A model generated the notes under the pieces. The model was not told the DNA's origin. It saw only the letters and a program-made list of their open reading frames with translations, and did not search any database. This document shows, piece after piece, positions 61,734-64,000 of a DNA stretch of 64,000 nucleotides. This DNA comes from Dryocosmus kuriphilus (taxonomy: Eukaryota; Arthropoda; Insecta; Hymenoptera; Cynipidae). The stretch is taken from NCBI GenBank assembly GCA_038277395.1, contig CM076192.1, positions 54,669,119 through 54,733,118 on the forward strand, in the 5' to 3' direction. The first letter of the stretch is position 1, and each line of letters starts with the position of its first letter. A program made the translations under genes and the position numbers.

Positions 61734-64000
61734 ACTGAAAACTAGTAATATTAATATGGCGCATTGGAATGCGAATGGCATTAAACATAACCTAACTGAG
61801 CTGAAAGATTTTATGAAAAACCATGCGATTGATGTTATGCTAGTAAACGAAACGCGAATTAACTCAAATATTAAACTGTACGTTCCAGGTTATAATGTCA
61901 TTCGCAAAGATAGATTAAATAGTCATGGAGGAGGGGTCCTCTTATTTGTACACATGGACTTAAGATATACGGAAATTACTATAAATACGAAGTCAATTGA
62001 AACCGTTGCGGTCAAATTGTGTGATGGTACTGTTATTGTGTCAGCATACAATCCACCGCAGTATAAGTTAAATTCAGACGATCTCGAATTAATTTTCAAA
62101 TCTAGTGAAAAAGTTCTATTGTATGGAGATCTTAATGCTAAAAGTATGAATTGGAAATGCCATAAAGGAAATGCTAGTGGTAGAATACTTCAACAATTTG
62201 CAATCAAAAATATGCTTGCTATCTTATTACCAGAAAATTTCACTCTTTATCCATATAATAATGCATTACCCAGCGTAGTAGACATTGGCCTAGCTAAGAA
62301 TATTGTGTACAATATTGACATTGATGTCATAGATGACCTCTCCTCAGATCATAATCCAGTATTAATTAAATTATACGTGCAAAACAATATCCAAAAATAT
62401 AGGCGGGTATTTTTGGATTACAAGAAAGCCAATTGGCAAAAAATGCGTTCCATTATTAATAAGAATTTAGAGCTTAAGTCTGATATTAAAACTACTGATG
62501 ATATAGATGACAATGTTGGCTCGCTTATCAGTGTCATCACGGATGCCTCCGATGAATCAATACCTAAAAATACACCAAAAAGTTTTTATAAACCTCTCCC
62601 ATTTTATATTAAAAACCTTATTAAAACCAGAAACTCGTTGCGTAGAATCTTTCAAAGAACTAGTAGTAATGAAGTGCGAAAAATCAGAAACCAGTTAGCG
62701 AATAAAATCAGTAGAGAAATATTTAAATTTGAGAATACAAATTGGAATGACAAACTAACAAATCTTGATGTTCGTGATAATAGTATTTGGAAAATGGCAA
62801 ACTGCCTTACTAAGGGTAAATTAAATATAATCCCCACACTCCATGGGAAAAATGGCTTGGCTGTTTCTGATACTGACAAGGCCAATGTCTTAGCTGATCA
62901 CTATGAGTTGATTCATCACCTGACGGAGGACCTGGGAGATGCGGCCACCGAGCGTCTAGTCAACAGTAGTTACAAAAAGATTGCGAGTGATACCATAGAT
63001 AAGGACAGCGTTAGTTTAGTCTCTCCTATCGAAATCAGGAGTGCAATAATCAGGACAGGATCGAGAAAGGCCCCGGGACTGGATGGTATTCAGAACATAA
63101 TTCTTAAAAACCTGCCTAAAAAAGCTCTGGTTCAGTTAACATATATCTTTAATGCGTGCTTACTATTATCATATTTTCCGGCTATCTGGAAAACTGCAAA
63201 TATCCTGCCTTTTCATAAACCAGGAAAAGACAAACTATTTTCAGTTAGTTATCGACCGATTAGCTTACTTCCCACTCTGGGGAAGCTATTTGAGAAAATC
63301 ATTTATAACAGAATTAGAAAATTTGAATTAATTAACAAGGCATTGATACCAGAGCAATTTGGTTTCAGGCCCAAGAGAAATACTGTTCAACAGTTAATAA
63401 GAGTCACAAATTTTATTAGTTCAAACTTTAATAAAAACAAATCAACAGCTATGCTTTTAGTTGACCTGGAAAAAGCCTTCGACACCGTTTGGCATCGAGG
63501 CTTAATTTTTAAACTTGAAAACTTGAAAATCCCTAAGTACCTAACTAAAATCATCTTAAGTTATCTTAATGATAGAAGATTCATAGTGTCGGCAAATGGA
63601 GAGAAATCAAACGAATTTAAAATTGCTGCGGGAGTCCCACAGGGTTCCATTCTCGGTCCTGTCTTGTTCTTGTACTACATAAATGATATTCCTAAAATGA
63701 GAGGCATTTTATTATTATCTCTTTTCGCAGACGATACTGCTGCTTATACAGACTCTATGAGCAAGCGACTTGCCATAACGAAATTACAAAGTTATGCGTT
63801 AATTCTAGCAGATTATTTTCATAAATGGAAGCTTAAGATTAATGTAAATAAGACGGATCTTATTGTATTTACACATAAACTCAAAAAGGAAAAAATTCCT
63901 GACTTCGTCATGAATAATAAGATTATAGAGCGTAAAACTAAAATAAAATACCTCGGTGTTAACTTGCACTTCATGCTAAATTTTCTTGCTCACATTGAGG
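61717..64000 (+). CDS. ORF2 endonuclease-reverse transcriptase (family C), open to the window end
   Basis: 761 codons visible from ATG at 61717 (another in-frame ATG follows at 61720). APE endonuclease: His-Trp-Asn-Ala-Asn-Gly near residue 15, Asn-Glu-Thr near 45, Gly-Gly-Gly-Val-Leu near 70, Gly-Asp-Leu-Asn-Ala-Lys near 137, Ser-Ser-Asp-His-Asn-Pro-Val near 209. Reverse transcriptase: Pro-Gly-Leu-Asp-Gly-Ile-Gln near 453, Tyr-Arg-Pro-Ile-Ser-Leu-Leu near 512, Gln-Phe-Gly-Phe-Arg near 547, Glu-Lys-Ala-Phe-Asp-Thr-Val-Trp near 583, Gly-Val-Pro-Gln-Gly-Ser near 638, Phe-Ala-Asp-Asp near 670, Lys-Tyr-Leu-Gly-Val near 744. I read the frame through and found no stop. The enzyme nicks the target and copies the element RNA there. 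Catalytic residues are intact. Confidence 0.95.
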   Translation, partial: MMAGNRLKTSNINMAHWNANGIKHNLTELKDFMKNHAIDVMLVNETRINSNIKLYVPGYNVIRKDRLNSHGGGVLLFVHMDLRYTEITINTKSIETVAVKLCDGTVIVSAYNPPQYKLNSDDLELIFKSSEKVLLYGDLNAKSMNWKCHKGNASGRILQQFAIKNMLAILLPENFTLYPYNNALPSVVDIGLAKNIVYNIDIDVIDDLSSDHNPVLIKLYVQNNIQKYRRVFLDYKKANWQKMRSIINKNLELKSDIKTTDDIDDNVGSLISVITDASDESIPKNTPKSFYKPLPFYIKNLIKTRNSLRRIFQRTSSNEVRKIRNQLANKISREIFKFENTNWNDKLTNLDVRDNSIWKMANCLTKGKLNIIPTLHGKNGLAVSDTDKANVLADHYELIHHLTEDLGDAATERLVNSSYKKIASDTIDKDSVSLVSPIEIRSAIIRTGSRKAPGLDGIQNIILKNLPKKALVQLTYIFNACLLLSYFPAIWKTANILPFHKPGKDKLFSVSYRPISLLPTLGKLFEKIIYNRIRKFELINKALIPEQFGFRPKRNTVQQLIRVTNFISSNFNKNKSTAMLLVDLEKAFDTVWHRGLIFKLENLKIPKYLTKIILSYLNDRRFIVSANGEKSNEFKIAAGVPQGSILGPVLFLYYINDIPKMRGILLLSLFADDTAAYTDSMSKRLAITKLQSYALILADYFHKWKLKINVNKTDLIVFTHKLKKEKIPDFVMNNKIIERKTKIKYLGVNLHFMLNFLAHIE

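Larger units (their letters stand above)
60336..64000 (+). mobile_element. Family C retrotransposon, copy 2, apparently intact, cut by the window end
   Basis: Starts GTCATTTGATCAATG directly after the target duplication, as copy 1 does. 5' UTR 60336-60470, ORF1 complete, ORF2 open without a stop to base 64000. The last 600-700 bases expected from copy 1 (rest of the thumb, C-terminus and 3' UTR) lie outside. All diagnostic motifs are present, so this is the best candidate in the window for an autonomous, recently active retrotransposon. Confidence 0.95.

Overview
The window is a transposon-dense stretch of an arthropod, most likely insect, nuclear genome. It is AT-rich and lacks operons. It carries Jockey-superfamily non-LTR retrotransposons (CCHC-knuckle ORF1, APE endonuclease plus reverse transcriptase ORF2), Tc1 and mariner transposons, a Copia remnant and a replication-dependent histone H4/H3 pair with metazoan 3' stem-loops. 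H4 begins Met-Thr-Gly-Arg, as in Drosophila. Two runs of exactly 500 N are scaffold gaps. The two histones are the only convincing host genes; nearly everything else is mobile DNA or its debris. I use working letters for the non-LTR families: A, A', B, C, D, E, G, J.

Layout. 1-10996: an antisense G element carrying three further insertions: a long-TIR DNA transposon (238-3776), a TTAA-flanked non-autonomous element (4400-9854) and, inside that, a near full-length A element (5090-9652). 10997-11496: gap. 11497-15481: a B element. 15482-16760: a CACTA-like transposase remnant. 16945-18220: non-coding repeats (GC hairpins, 154-bp tandem repeats, a GAC/AAC microsatellite). 19430-23720: sense G-type sequence; 20014-22841 is an inverted copy of 1-10996 once the insertions are removed. 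24291-25589: a tandem duplication of the H4 3' flank. 25590-27964: divergent H4 and H3 genes whose spacer holds an antisense reverse-transcriptase relic. 28860-30183: Copia 3' end with its LTR.

30184-41165: a single D element split by four insertions: C (30383-34662), A' (35097-36463), B (36516-38333) and a Tc1 element (39103-40370). The three retroelements have target-site duplications of 13-15 bp, the Tc1 a TA. At the A', B and Tc1 sites, ignoring the insertion and one duplication puts the D reading frame back in phase. 41180-44300: further E, A and C fragments. 44870-53830: a second direct copy of 34895-44300; its first half is indel-ridden and homopolymer-rich, its second half clean. 53600-57690: an internally deleted C copy and a J element. 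57690-59060: an antisense mariner relic. 60211-64000: a second C copy inside D, with ORF1 complete and ORF2 open to the window end.

The elements do not form a pathway. C at 60336 (cis) and the Tc1 at 39103 look most able to encode their own mobility; most others are broken. The most unusual observations are a histone H3 gene with an extra lysine codon next to Lys27, a 425-bp block almost devoid of G inside a transposon, a 2.8-kb inverted repeat, and the stacked insertions in D. Parts of the window (about 1-3240 and 44870-49600) look like poorly polished consensus, so indel-based conclusions there are weak.
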